A stretch of 64,000 nucleotides of DNA. Source: Brumimicrobium aurantiacum (lineage in GTDB: Bacteria; Bacteroidota; Bacteroidia; Flavobacteriales_D; Crocinitomicaceae). A program made the position numbers and the translations under genes. Location: contig NZ_QURB01000002.1 in the NCBI RefSeq assembly GCF_003402975.1, positions 360,101 through 424,100 of the forward strand, written 5' to 3'. The notes under the pieces were generated by a model. The model did no database searches, was not told the DNA's origin, and worked only from the letters and a program-made list of their open reading frames with translations. Numbering within the stretch: the stretch's first letter is position 1; the number at the start of each line of letters is the position of its first letter. This document shows, in pieces, positions 47,506 to 55,926 of the stretch.

Positions 47506-48951
47506 TTACTCTTGATTGTATTCTAGTCTCTCGTATTGACGTTTGATTTGCATTAAATACAATTCAATTGTTTCATAATCGTTGTTAGGACGAGGAGAAA
47601 GTGCAGGTGCTGATACAACATTCCCCTGGGCATCCATCAATAAGTATTGTGGATAAGTTGCAACGCTCATTTTCTTTAAAACATTACTCTTATTTGTCAA
47701 TACCGCTAAATCCCAAGCAATATTGTGTTCCTTGATGAAAGGCGTAGCATCTGATAATAACGGATCTTTTTCATCTGTAACTAAAACAGTAACAAAATTG
47801 ATATGTTTATTGTATTTCTGTTGCAATTTGCGCAACAAAGGAAGGTCATTAATTGATTTTTGAATGTCTTTACTCACAAATTGAATATAGGTATGTTTTC
47901 CACTAAAGTCATCTCTATATTTTTTTTCTCCGTTAATATCCAATCCAAAACTTGGCATTTTTGTTCCAGGAACTAAATCCAACAATCGGTGTTTTAAGTT
48001 ATTTGATATCACTTTGTTTTCACTGAAAAATGCGTGATTTGAAACACTATCCATAATGGTGAGGATATTGGTTTGAGGATAGTCATTAGTATAAAATACT
48101 TCCGACAACATTTTCAACATGATTAACTCCCTTAAACGTATGTTTTTCAACGCATAATCTCCACCTAATGCATTCATTGCTAAACTTGGACTACTTTTAA
48201 TCACTGCCGCATAAAATGCTTCATTCACCTTTTGTGGCAATTGTTTTTCATACATTTTATAGTAATTCAAAATATATTCCATATAACGATCATTCTGATA
48301 CCATACCGTTTCTGGTTTGATGTAAAAGTCAAATTTCTCATACTCATTACGGTGTCCCATAAAAGCCAAATCGTCTAGCGATGCAACTGAAAATTTCACA
48401 TATTTTTTAAAGAATGTGCTGGTGTCGTTTTTATATTTCTCTGTTATTTGAATTTTAAAAGTATCTAATTTCTCCACAAAGTCTACAGAGTTTCTGGTGC
48501 GTTTATTGTAATTCGCTTGTAGGAAACTATATTGAAAATCTTCAAAAAGTAGAATCTTATAATTGATGTCCGTTGTGTCAAGTCCTAAAAAATAGAAATC
48601 GACCTCTACTCCTTTTGCATTTTCACTCATGTAAGGAGAACTCGATTCTATAAAAAGTTCATATTCTGCTTTTGGTTGGGTATAAATATGAAAGTAATTA
48701 CCATCAACTTCTAATCTCAGTTTTCTTGTTTGAGAATTATAAAAACTCATGCTAAATGTTGAATCTGCCTCGACTTCTGAACTTGCAATCTGTGTACGCA
48801 TTTGACTGAGGTAGTCCTCAATTACAAACACTTTTACCTCCTTTCCTACATAATCATTGGCAAAACCAGAAATGGTCGTAATGGACTTAGATTGAGCGTT
48901 TAAAGAAACGATTAATATTAAGAAGAGGAATAAAACAAATAATCTATTCAT
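47506..48951 (-). CDS. Exported thioredoxin-fold protein without cysteines
   Basis: A signal peptide (FLFLILIVSLNAQ) exports this 481-residue protein. Residues 30-100 look like a DUF4369-type beta domain, and the C-terminal third (about 330-470) is a thioredoxin-like fold: PGTKMPSFGL, the strand YIQFVSKDIQ where CxxC would stand, and the cis-proline loop VATYPQYLLMD. Not a single cysteine is present in the whole chain, so it cannot be a redox enzyme. Similar Bacteroidetes proteins (TlpA-like) keep CxxC. A structural or binding role is more likely. Single gene on the minus strand. Confidence 0.82.
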   Translation of the reverse strand: MNRLFVLFLFLILIVSLNAQSKSITTISGFANDYVGKEVKVFVIEDYLSQMRTQIASSEVEADSTFSMSFYNSQTRKLRLEVDGNYFHIYTQPKAEYELFIESSSPYMSENAKGVEVDFYFLGLDTTDINYKILLFEDFQYSFLQANYNKRTRNSVDFVEKLDTFKIQITEKYKNDTSTFFKKYVKFSVASLDDLAFMGHRNEYEKFDFYIKPETVWYQNDRYMEYILNYYKMYEKQLPQKVNEAFYAAVIKSSPSLAMNALGGDYALKNIRLRELIMLKMLSEVFYTNDYPQTNILTIMDSVSNHAFFSENKVISNNLKHRLLDLVPGTKMPSFGLDINGEKKYRDDFSGKHTYIQFVSKDIQKSINDLPLLRKLQQKYNKHINFVTVLVTDEKDPLLSDATPFIKEHNIAWDLAVLTNKSNVLKKMSVATYPQYLLMDAQGNVVSAPALSPRPNNDYETIELYLMQIKRQYERLEYNQE

Positions 48952-48999
48952 ATCGGTATATCTATTTTAAATGAAAAAAATCTCAGAATTCACAAGAAA

Positions 49000-49467
49000 C
49001 TATACCTCATTAACGAGAATATCGGCATTGGTTACAAAAGCAGCGATACTACCACCACTTTTATGTATTTCACGAACAATTGTAGAATTGATCGCAGTAA
49101 ATTCTGGAACCGTCATAAAGAAAACACTTTCTATGCCAGAAATTTCATAATTCATTTGGGCAATACTTCTTTCATAACCGAAGTCTTTTGAGTCACGTAA
49201 TCCACGAACAATAAATTCGGCATTAATTGACTTACAGAATTCAACAGTTAATCCGCTAAACTCCTGTACCCTGACCTTTGGATGGTCCTTAAAAATAGAT
49301 TCTATATGATTTTTTCTATTGGCTAGATCAAACAAGTAGTTTTTAGAGGTATTTTGTCCGATTGCAATAACCACTTCATCAACAAGTTTTAATGCTTTGT
49401 CAATTATACATTCGTGACCTTTCGTGAATGGATCGAAAGAACCTGGAAAAACTGCTATTCTTTTCAT
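49000..49467 (-). CDS. coaD: Pantetheine-phosphate adenylyltransferase
   Basis: CoaD makes dephospho-CoA from 4'-phosphopantetheine and ATP, the fourth step of CoA synthesis. The 155-residue protein has the nucleotidyltransferase signature FPGSFDPFTKGH (7-18, with the TxGH motif) and NSTIVREI near the C-terminus in place of ISSS. Length is normal. Its start overlaps the rsmD stop by 4 bases (ATGA), so both are translated together. Confidence 0.95.
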   Translation of the reverse strand: MKRIAVFPGSFDPFTKGHECIIDKALKLVDEVVIAIGQNTSKNYLFDLANRKNHIESIFKDHPKVRVQEFSGLTVEFCKSINAEFIVRGLRDSKDFGYERSIAQMNYEISGIESVFFMTVPEFTAINSTIVREIHKSGGSIAAFVTNADILVNEV

Positions 49468-50033
49468 TTGACTACTTTTAAATTAGATTCAATTTTCGGA
49501 TGTTTGAAGAAACTAAAAACTACATGACCATATCTTCGTGAATGTTCAAATCCGATTTGGTCTTCAAACTTATTGTGTTTACTATGCTCTAAAATAAAGA
49601 TTCCATCTTCTTTCAACAAATCGCCTTCCATTACAGCCTTGATAAGATCCACATGCAATTTATCTTCAAATGGAGGATCAGCAAAGATCAAATCATAGGA
49701 TTGATGACTGTTCTTGATGAATTTAAAAACATCTGCCTTCAGCACGTTCATGGATTCTGAAATTCCATGTTTTTTACTGAAATCTTTCATGAACTTCACA
49801 CACTTGAAATTCTTGTCTACTGAAGTAATTTTTCCGGCTTCACGAGATGCAAATTCAAATGAGATATTCCCTGTTCCGGCACAAAGGTCAAGAATATCCA
49901 TATCGAACATACTGATTTCATTGTCTAAAATATTAAACAAGCCTTCTTTGGCAAAATCTGTAGTTGGTCGCGAAGGAAATCCTTTTGGGGGATTAAATCT
50001 CTGCTTTTTTAATAATCCACTTATTATACGCAC
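49464..50033 (-). CDS. rsmD: 16S rRNA (guanine966-N2)-methyltransferase
   Basis: RsmD methylates G966 of 16S rRNA during 30S assembly. Marks are MRIISGLLKKQ, RPTTDFAKEGLFNIL (22-36), motif I DLCAGTGNISFE (49-60) and the catalytic DPPF (119-122). The start appears to be GTG at 50033, because no in-frame ATG exists at the family start position. It overlaps the DUF3822 stop by 10 bases and the coaD start by 4. Confidence 0.93.
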   Translation of the reverse strand: MRIISGLLKKQRFNPPKGFPSRPTTDFAKEGLFNILDNEISMFDMDILDLCAGTGNISFEFASREAGKITSVDKNFKCVKFMKDFSKKHGISESMNVLKADVFKFIKNSHQSYDLIFADPPFEDKLHVDLIKAVMEGDLLKEDGIFILEHSKHNKFEDQIGFEHSRRYGHVVFSFFKHPKIESNLKVVK

Positions 50034-50791
50034 AATGTTTGGAGTTTAAGAATCGAATCGATTGAATTAAGTTGAAGATTTTTTAACAGCTTATGTTCTT
50101 CGAGTAATCCTTTTGTTTTTTCGGCAACAGACTTTGTTGACTCAGCAGTAAAATAAAAATTGAGTTCACCTGTTTCCTCTTTTAAATTTTGTTGTTCTAA
50201 AACAAAAAGTAGATGATATAACACATCTTCAGGTGTTTGATATTCAAAACTATTCGAGAAAATTAATTCATTGCTGTGAATAATTAAAATATTGACATAT
50301 TCATCATTGAAACTAAGCGAAACCTTTCTTTTAAATGTTCCCATTTGGAAAAGGGCACGCAATGCAATTGAATTTTCATGTTTGAACACCATTTGAGGGT
50401 AACGAATGGTAAAAAATGACTTTACCCAATCTGGAATCTCAAATACATTGACCATATTTAATTCCATTAAACGATTAAAGTCAACCATTTTTTCGTCGAC
50501 TACATCACCAAACATCAAATTGAAAATTGACTTTGGAGATGATTCATTATAAACACTTAAAGGAATTAGCGTATGTCTAGGAGTTGACCATGCTAAAGTG
50601 TATTCAGGATACTCCTCTTTTAAGGTCGTAATGGAATCAAATATTTCTCTGAGTTTATTTTTGTAAGCCAAAGGCGTACTTTCCATTAACTCAAAATCGA
50701 ATTGTTGAATAATTTCTTGGTTAGAACGAAGAACCTCAGCAACATGTACTGAGGTTCTTGAAATATGTATAGCAAGTTGTGTATTATTCAC
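50024..50791 (-). CDS. DUF3822 family protein
   Basis: Bacteroidetes-specific DUF3822 proteins are nearly always just upstream of rsmD-coaD, and this 255-residue one is too. It has no signal peptide or membrane segment. No catalytic motif is visible. The start looks like GTG at 50791. The overlap of 10 bases with rsmD points to translational coupling, so the protein may act in RNA modification or CoA supply, but there is no evidence for either. The membrane protein gene lies 12 bases upstream. Confidence 0.82.
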   Translation of the reverse strand: MNNTQLAIHISRTSVHVAEVLRSNQEIIQQFDFELMESTPLAYKNKLREIFDSITTLKEEYPEYTLAWSTPRHTLIPLSVYNESSPKSIFNLMFGDVVDEKMVDFNRLMELNMVNVFEIPDWVKSFFTIRYPQMVFKHENSIALRALFQMGTFKRKVSLSFNDEYVNILIIHSNELIFSNSFEYQTPEDVLYHLLFVLEQQNLKEETGELNFYFTAESTKSVAEKTKGLLEEHKLLKNLQLNSIDSILKLQTLCV

Positions 50792-50803
50792 GTTGCGATT
50801 TTT

Positions 50804-51700
50804 TTATTCCCATGTAGCTTTATCAGAATTGGTTTTTAGGTTACCAAAACCAACTTCCTTACGAGAACCATCTTCAAATCTTGATACTGCTTCTTTACCA
50901 TATACGTGGATTGTTGCGATTGTATCACTTTTCAAGAAAGGAACATTTTTACGTGTTTCCATAGTCCACTCTTCTCTTGGATCTGTCATTGGAATATATT
51001 TCAATTCATCAATATCAAATTCTCCAAGACCTAATTCTTCGCGTTCTCTTTTTAATGAACGAGAACTTAGAAACTCATCTTTATATAGCACTTGTAATGT
51101 ATCTCTTTTGAATCCTGCTAAATCTTCAGCATTTGAAGGATTTCCTTGTGCAGCTAACAAAGCAGCTTCACGTTCTGTCATATTTTTATCTAATGCACGT
51201 TTGTCATCATATAAAGCATCACGCTCTTCAACGGTCAACTTTCTAGATGGTACAGAACCCAAAGACTCTATTTTTTCAACTTTGTCATTTTCAAAGAATG
51301 ATTTCAACTCATCAAAATCTTCGGCATAATGACCGTGTTTTGACTTGTAAGCACGTTGAATCGTTCTAATTTGTGATAAAGAATGACGCATCAATGCTTC
51401 GGATTTTGCATAGTCAATTTGGTGTTGTTGCGTTTTCTCCACTGATACATATGACTCATACATAAAGTAAACTGAAGCAGCAATACAAACAATTCCTATT
51501 CCGAAAACGAAATTTCTATTTAATATTCCGGCACTAAACAAAATTGCCAAAACTCCACCTATCAATAGATTTATGGCAGCCATCATAAAAATAGCATCTT
51601 GATTTGAGTTCATACCGATTACAACCATCACTATTCCAAATACAGCAATAAAAGCAGCAATTAAATAGCGTTTTACAAATACAGAAAACTGATTATTCAT
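50804..51700 (-). CDS. Membrane protein with C-terminal soluble domain, unknown
   Basis: The 298-residue protein has three hydrophobic segments in the first 80 residues (about 12-28, 36-58 and 62-80). A long helical region (about 85-215) follows, with RTIQRAYKSKHGHYAEDFDEL resembling the pilin-like stretch seen in some secretion-linked proteins, and a short C-terminal part with repeated Asp/Arg residues. No enzyme motif is seen. It probably leads the DUF3822/rsmD/coaD transcript (12 bases apart). Confidence 0.78.
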   Translation of the reverse strand: MNNQFSVFVKRYLIAAFIAVFGIVMVVIGMNSNQDAIFMMAAINLLIGGVLAILFSAGILNRNFVFGIGIVCIAASVYFMYESYVSVEKTQQHQIDYAKSEALMRHSLSQIRTIQRAYKSKHGHYAEDFDELKSFFENDKVEKIESLGSVPSRKLTVEERDALYDDKRALDKNMTEREAALLAAQGNPSNAEDLAGFKRDTLQVLYKDEFLSSRSLKREREELGLGEFDIDELKYIPMTDPREEWTMETRKNVPFLKSDTIATIHVYGKEAVSRFEDGSRKEVGFGNLKTNSDKATWE

Positions 51701-51931
51701 TTTTTGATCTTAATTAAATTCATTTTAGTATCTCCACAAATCTACAATAATTTTGAAATGCTATTGAAATAAAGTATAGATTTTTTATACAGTTTAATCA
51801 ACAGATTGACGTTTATATCCAAATTCCGCTCAAAATTAAATGTTCAATTGATAGATTCTCAAATCACTCCTTATTTTCATTGGCATTTTCATATTTTTTG
51901 AATCAAAAGCTTTTACAATGAATAATAGCTT

Positions 51932-51939
51932 TAAATTCG
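51932..51939 (+). promoter_or_regulatory. -7 element of the RecD-like helicase gene
   Basis: TAAATTCG fits the consensus at seven of eight positions. It ends 4 bases before ATG 51944, so the predicted transcript starts on the A of the ATG (leaderless). Confidence 0.5.
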
Positions 51940-51943
51940 CAAT

Positions 51944-53377
51944 ATGGCATTGAAAAACGAATTGTACCAATCTACTTTAGCTCATTTTGAATTCAATATT
52001 TCTGAAAGTCAAAATGATTTATTGACAGAATTGTGTGATTTTTATACACAACCCAATGATCAATCCCTATTTATATTGAAAGGATATGCCGGAACAGGGA
52101 AAACAAGTTTACTTAGTGCCTTTGTAAAAGGAATTTCTGGACTGAAGAGAAAAACAGTTCTCCTCGCTCCCACTGGACGAGCAGCCAAGGTATTCGCACA
52201 ACGATCTAACAAGTTAGCATTTACCATTCACAAAAAAATATACCGTAAAGAAAAAGTTGCAGGCGGTGGAATTGTACTTGCTGTTGCACCAAACCTTCAC
52301 ACCAACACACTTTTCTTGGTAGATGAAGCCTCCATGATTGGCGATTATACCCAGCGTTCTGATGGTTCCATCAGTTCTCAAAATTTACTTCAAGATTTAA
52401 TCAACTATGTATATAGAGGCAAAAACTGTAAATTGATTCTTATCGGTGATGAAGGTCAGCTCCCTCCGGTTGGCGCAGATTTCAGTCCAGCTTTGAACGA
52501 AGAATACATGGCGAGTCATTATCCAGAACTACATATACAAAAACATCAATTGACTAAAGTTTTACGTCAAGCAGTGGATTCCGACATATTGAAAAATGCA
52601 ACCAATCTTCGTTCTGCACCCGAAAACACCTACCCTTCTTTTGACTTAAGTGGAAAAAATGATTTAATTCGATTGGAAGGTGGAGATTTGGAAGATGAAT
52701 TGGACTCTTCCTTTTCAAATTACGGCATCGATGAAACCTTAATTATTACCCGAAGTAATAAAAGAGCAAACTTATTCAATCAACAAATCCGTTCACGTAT
52801 ATTTTGGTTTGAAGAAAAAGTAGTTGCCAACGATTTACTTATGGTGGTGCGCAATAATTACTATTGGTTAGGAGACAATTCTAAACTAGGATTCATTGCC
52901 AACGGTGAAACCATTAATGTAGTACGTATCAAAAGCCGTGAGACTTTATATGGTTTTGACTTTGTAACAGCCATTGTACAATTGGTTGACTATCCTGATA
53001 CAGAATCTTTCGAAGTGAAAATCATGTTGGAAGTTTTAGATGTTGAAGGTCCTAATTTACCCCGTGAAAAAATGAAGGAGCTATTTTTCGCTGTAGAACA
53101 AGATTATGCCTACGAACGCAATAAGAAAAAACGTTACGAGTTAATCATGGCAGATCCATATTTCAATGCTTTACAAGTGAAGTATGCTTACGCTGTGACA
53201 TGTCACAAATCTCAAGGTGGTCAATGGGCGTGCGTGTTTGTAGATCAAGGATTTTTGACAGAAGACATGCTCGACAAATCGTATTTCCGTTGGCTGTACA
53301 CGGCACTAACACGTGCTACCGACAAGTTATATTTAGTCAATTTCAATAGTCAGTTTTATGGAGATGTTGAGGAGTGA
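51944..53377 (+). CDS. RecD/PIF1-like superfamily 1B DNA helicase
   Basis: The 477-residue protein has Walker A KGYAGTGKTS (46-55), motif II LVDEASMI, and the UvrD_C_2 C-terminal block AYAVTCHKSQGGQW...RWLYTALTRATDKLYLV, which are the order of RecD-like 5'-3' helicases. The protein is shorter than RecD2 (over 700) and has no N-terminal RecD2 domain or RecBC partners nearby. Such stand-alone ATPases are common in Bacteroidetes; likely a DNA repair or replication helicase. Single gene with a possible leaderless mRNA. Confidence 0.9.
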   Translation: MALKNELYQSTLAHFEFNISESQNDLLTELCDFYTQPNDQSLFILKGYAGTGKTSLLSAFVKGISGLKRKTVLLAPTGRAAKVFAQRSNKLAFTIHKKIYRKEKVAGGGIVLAVAPNLHTNTLFLVDEASMIGDYTQRSDGSISSQNLLQDLINYVYRGKNCKLILIGDEGQLPPVGADFSPALNEEYMASHYPELHIQKHQLTKVLRQAVDSDILKNATNLRSAPENTYPSFDLSGKNDLIRLEGGDLEDELDSSFSNYGIDETLIITRSNKRANLFNQQIRSRIFWFEEKVVANDLLMVVRNNYYWLGDNSKLGFIANGETINVVRIKSRETLYGFDFVTAIVQLVDYPDTESFEVKIMLEVLDVEGPNLPREKMKELFFAVEQDYAYERNKKKRYELIMADPYFNALQVKYAYAVTCHKSQGGQWACVFVDQGFLTEDMLDKSYFRWLYTALTRATDKLYLVNFNSQFYGDVEE

Positions 53378-53492
53378 TTTGGTTTGTAACTATGGATTTA
53401 TCACTTAAAAAATTTGAAATTCTTTCTTGATCATCTATACTCAAAATATAGTTACCTATTACATATTTTTCACCTTCTAAATCTCCCCTTTT

Positions 53493-55742
53493 CTACTTTC
53501 CAAAAGTTTTATACTTCACTGAGGTTGCACCTACTGTTATTTTTGATTTATCAATTGCTTTATTCAATCGATCGATGACCTTTGTTGCTTCTTTACGTGG
53601 CAAATACTTTCCTGCCAACACATTTAATTCAGATTTCAAGGCTTTTAAAGTTGTATAAGCACGATATGTACTCAACATTTGGTTTCCACTTAAATTATTG
53701 CGATTCATCGTTGAAAGTAAATCTTCATTTTCAGGTTTAAAATTACTTTGAACTGGATCCGTAAAACTATTGACTTGCATTTCGATTGAACGGTCGATAT
53801 GGATTATAACTTCAGTCGTTCTCAAATCTTTAAATCGGCTACTTTCTTTCGCTGCCAACCTCTCATCTTGAGTATCACCTGGATAATTAGACAACTCACT
53901 TGGATTGTAATTAATCACCACTCTATTATTCTTTTTCACACCAACTCCACCACCTCTTGCAATAATATTTAGGTCCTTTTTATTATCCAATAAGGACTCG
54001 AAAAACTCTACCACAGCTATAGAATCTGACGCTGTAAACAACTGATCTTGCTTTAATTCATATTGATCCACTTCAAAAAGATCATTCAATTGTAGCTGTA
54101 CATTTGAAGTATAGAGTGGAGTCGCATCAGTCACATTTATATGTAACATTACTTCATCATAATTATTACTCAAATGAGACATAGGCATAGCTAGCAAACG
54201 GATATCAAAATATTCCTTGTCCTCTTTTTCAACTTTTGAAGGAGGAAAAACAAATTCTTGTGTCAACATATTAAAAGTAGTAGAATCTTCGTATAGATAA
54301 TAACCATCTTTTTCTTTGTACTCGACCCATTTTCGACCAATTGCATTATACATTTCCTGGACTTTCTTTTCCAACAAACTTTTCTTGTACAAAACTTGTT
54401 CTTTTTCTAATTTTAATTGCCTGATTTTTTTTTCAATATCTTTCAATAAATTGTATGCAGAAACCACTTCGTCTTGACGCTTTTTTCTTTTTTTACGCTT
54501 CGAATCAGTCTTATACTTCTCGTGGTTAGTCGTAATTGTACTGTATCGAATTTCATTGAGTTCTTTCTCCTTTTTTTCAATCTCCAGGTTGGTATCATCT
54601 TTTCTACCTTCCAAATCTTTTATACGACTATCATAACCTCTTCTTCCACTAATTTTATCTTCTAAATCTGCAATATCTTGTTCCAGTTTATGAATCAAAG
54701 AATAGTATGTGGTTCCACCACCATAAGCTGAATCAGGAGATAAAAAGCGCGTATTACTTGAACCAAAAAGTGGATAATACTTACCTTCTCGTTTGATAAC
54801 AACTGTTGTTTGTTTTTCAGAATTGTACCCCCAAACATCTAGGTGAATATTGGTTTCCTTACCCTCTTTAGCAATTTCAAAATTATGGATTGTACTTCCA
54901 TTCGATAAAATTTCAGGTTTCTTCTTTTTTGCATCTGGTTTAAATCCAATATAAGGTTCATAAGGAAACAAACCAACTGCTTTTGGCAAACCTTTATTCC
55001 ATCGTCCACGTTCGTCTTTTTCACGCTCTTCAAACAAACCAGATGTTGTTGAACCATCTCCTGCTGCGGTAAGCACATTTCGGAAATAATCTGCTTTTCC
55101 TCCCAATTGAGTAAAAATTTGTTGCGCACGATTAGAGACAAAAGTATTTACAGCGTTATTATATGCTACAATAACTTGCTTCTTCTCAATTTCGGTCCAA
55201 CTTCCAAAACCATCCAAAATAGCCACTTTATCTTTAAACGTTAAGGTTGGATTGGTAAATTTCTCTATCCTTTTTACAATGACAATTTCATCTCTTTTTT
55301 CTTTTTTCGCTTGGGGAGGGAGTTTACTTAGAAAAAGCTGTTCAAACTTTTCGTAATCAGTAGCGTTTCCATCTTTAATTAAAGAATTATTTCTATTGGA
55401 TTGTAAAAGTTTGTTTAATTCCCATATGGCCATTTTATTGGCTAATTCAGCTAACAATCCTTTAGGCGAACGACTTATATCATGGGCATAAATCATTAAT
55501 AAATCTGGCTGGTTAATTATTTTCTGTTCAGTAGAATCATAATTAATTTCTCCATTTGGGAGGGTAATTTCTTCTCCTTGGTAAACAATGTATCGACCTA
55601 TGTTTTGTTCTAAGATTGGGCTTTTTCTAACAGTATGATAAAGGTAGGCTTTACTTTGAGGAGACAAGAAATAATCTTCTTGAGCGATTAAAGGAAAGCA
55701 GGATAATAAAACCGCAAATAAGCTTGTTAATAAGTAATTCAT
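53493..55742 (-). CDS. Large secreted protein with central coiled coil, 749 aa
   Basis: No known family is recognised. The signal is MNYLLTSLFAVLLSCFPLIA (cut near A20/Q21). The first part (30-280) has LELNKLL-type helices and AILDGFGSWTEIE; a central 100-residue coiled coil (about 345-460, rich in Lys, Glu and Asp) is broken by GRRGYDSR; the rest (480-740) is beta-rich with RGGGVGVKKNNRVVINYNP. No lipobox and no membrane helix. It may be a large structural envelope protein. Single gene on the minus strand; upstream lies a gap of 180 bases to lptFG. Confidence 0.75.
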   Translation of the reverse strand: MNYLLTSLFAVLLSCFPLIAQEDYFLSPQSKAYLYHTVRKSPILEQNIGRYIVYQGEEITLPNGEINYDSTEQKIINQPDLLMIYAHDISRSPKGLLAELANKMAIWELNKLLQSNRNNSLIKDGNATDYEKFEQLFLSKLPPQAKKEKRDEIVIVKRIEKFTNPTLTFKDKVAILDGFGSWTEIEKKQVIVAYNNAVNTFVSNRAQQIFTQLGGKADYFRNVLTAAGDGSTTSGLFEEREKDERGRWNKGLPKAVGLFPYEPYIGFKPDAKKKKPEILSNGSTIHNFEIAKEGKETNIHLDVWGYNSEKQTTVVIKREGKYYPLFGSSNTRFLSPDSAYGGGTTYYSLIHKLEQDIADLEDKISGRRGYDSRIKDLEGRKDDTNLEIEKKEKELNEIRYSTITTNHEKYKTDSKRKKRKKRQDEVVSAYNLLKDIEKKIRQLKLEKEQVLYKKSLLEKKVQEMYNAIGRKWVEYKEKDGYYLYEDSTTFNMLTQEFVFPPSKVEKEDKEYFDIRLLAMPMSHLSNNYDEVMLHINVTDATPLYTSNVQLQLNDLFEVDQYELKQDQLFTASDSIAVVEFFESLLDNKKDLNIIARGGGVGVKKNNRVVINYNPSELSNYPGDTQDERLAAKESSRFKDLRTTEVIIHIDRSIEMQVNSFTDPVQSNFKPENEDLLSTMNRNNLSGNQMLSTYRAYTTLKALKSELNVLAGKYLPRKEATKVIDRLNKAIDKSKITVGATSVKYKTFGK

Positions 55743-55902
55743 TTTACAAATATGAAAAAAAGATTCAAGCTTTTAAACTTCTCTTTCAGTAGTTATTAAC
55801 ATGTAGACTGTTGGTTTTAGCTTAATATTAGTAGAATAGAAAGAAAATTGACTTTATTTATATCTGCCTACTGTTTTTACACGTCGATAGAAATTAAATC
55901 AG

Positions 55903-55910
55903 TATTTTCG
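55903..55910 (+). promoter_or_regulatory. -7 element of the LptF/LptG gene
   Basis: TATTTTCG fits TAnnTTTG at seven of eight positions; the predicted start near 55915 leaves a leader of about 12 bases before ATG 55927. Confidence 0.45.
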
Positions 55911-55926
55911 CATTTGAATAAAAACC

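Noticed and set aside
50793-51329. 178-codon plus-strand frame opposite the 50804-51700 gene
   Set aside because: The minus frame has proper membrane helices and a start close to its neighbours, whereas the plus frame is Ser/Leu-rich and looks like a codon shadow.
54839-55141. 100-codon frame in another register of the 749-aa gene
   Set aside because: It overlaps the signal-peptide-bearing gene on the same strand and has no start or family support.
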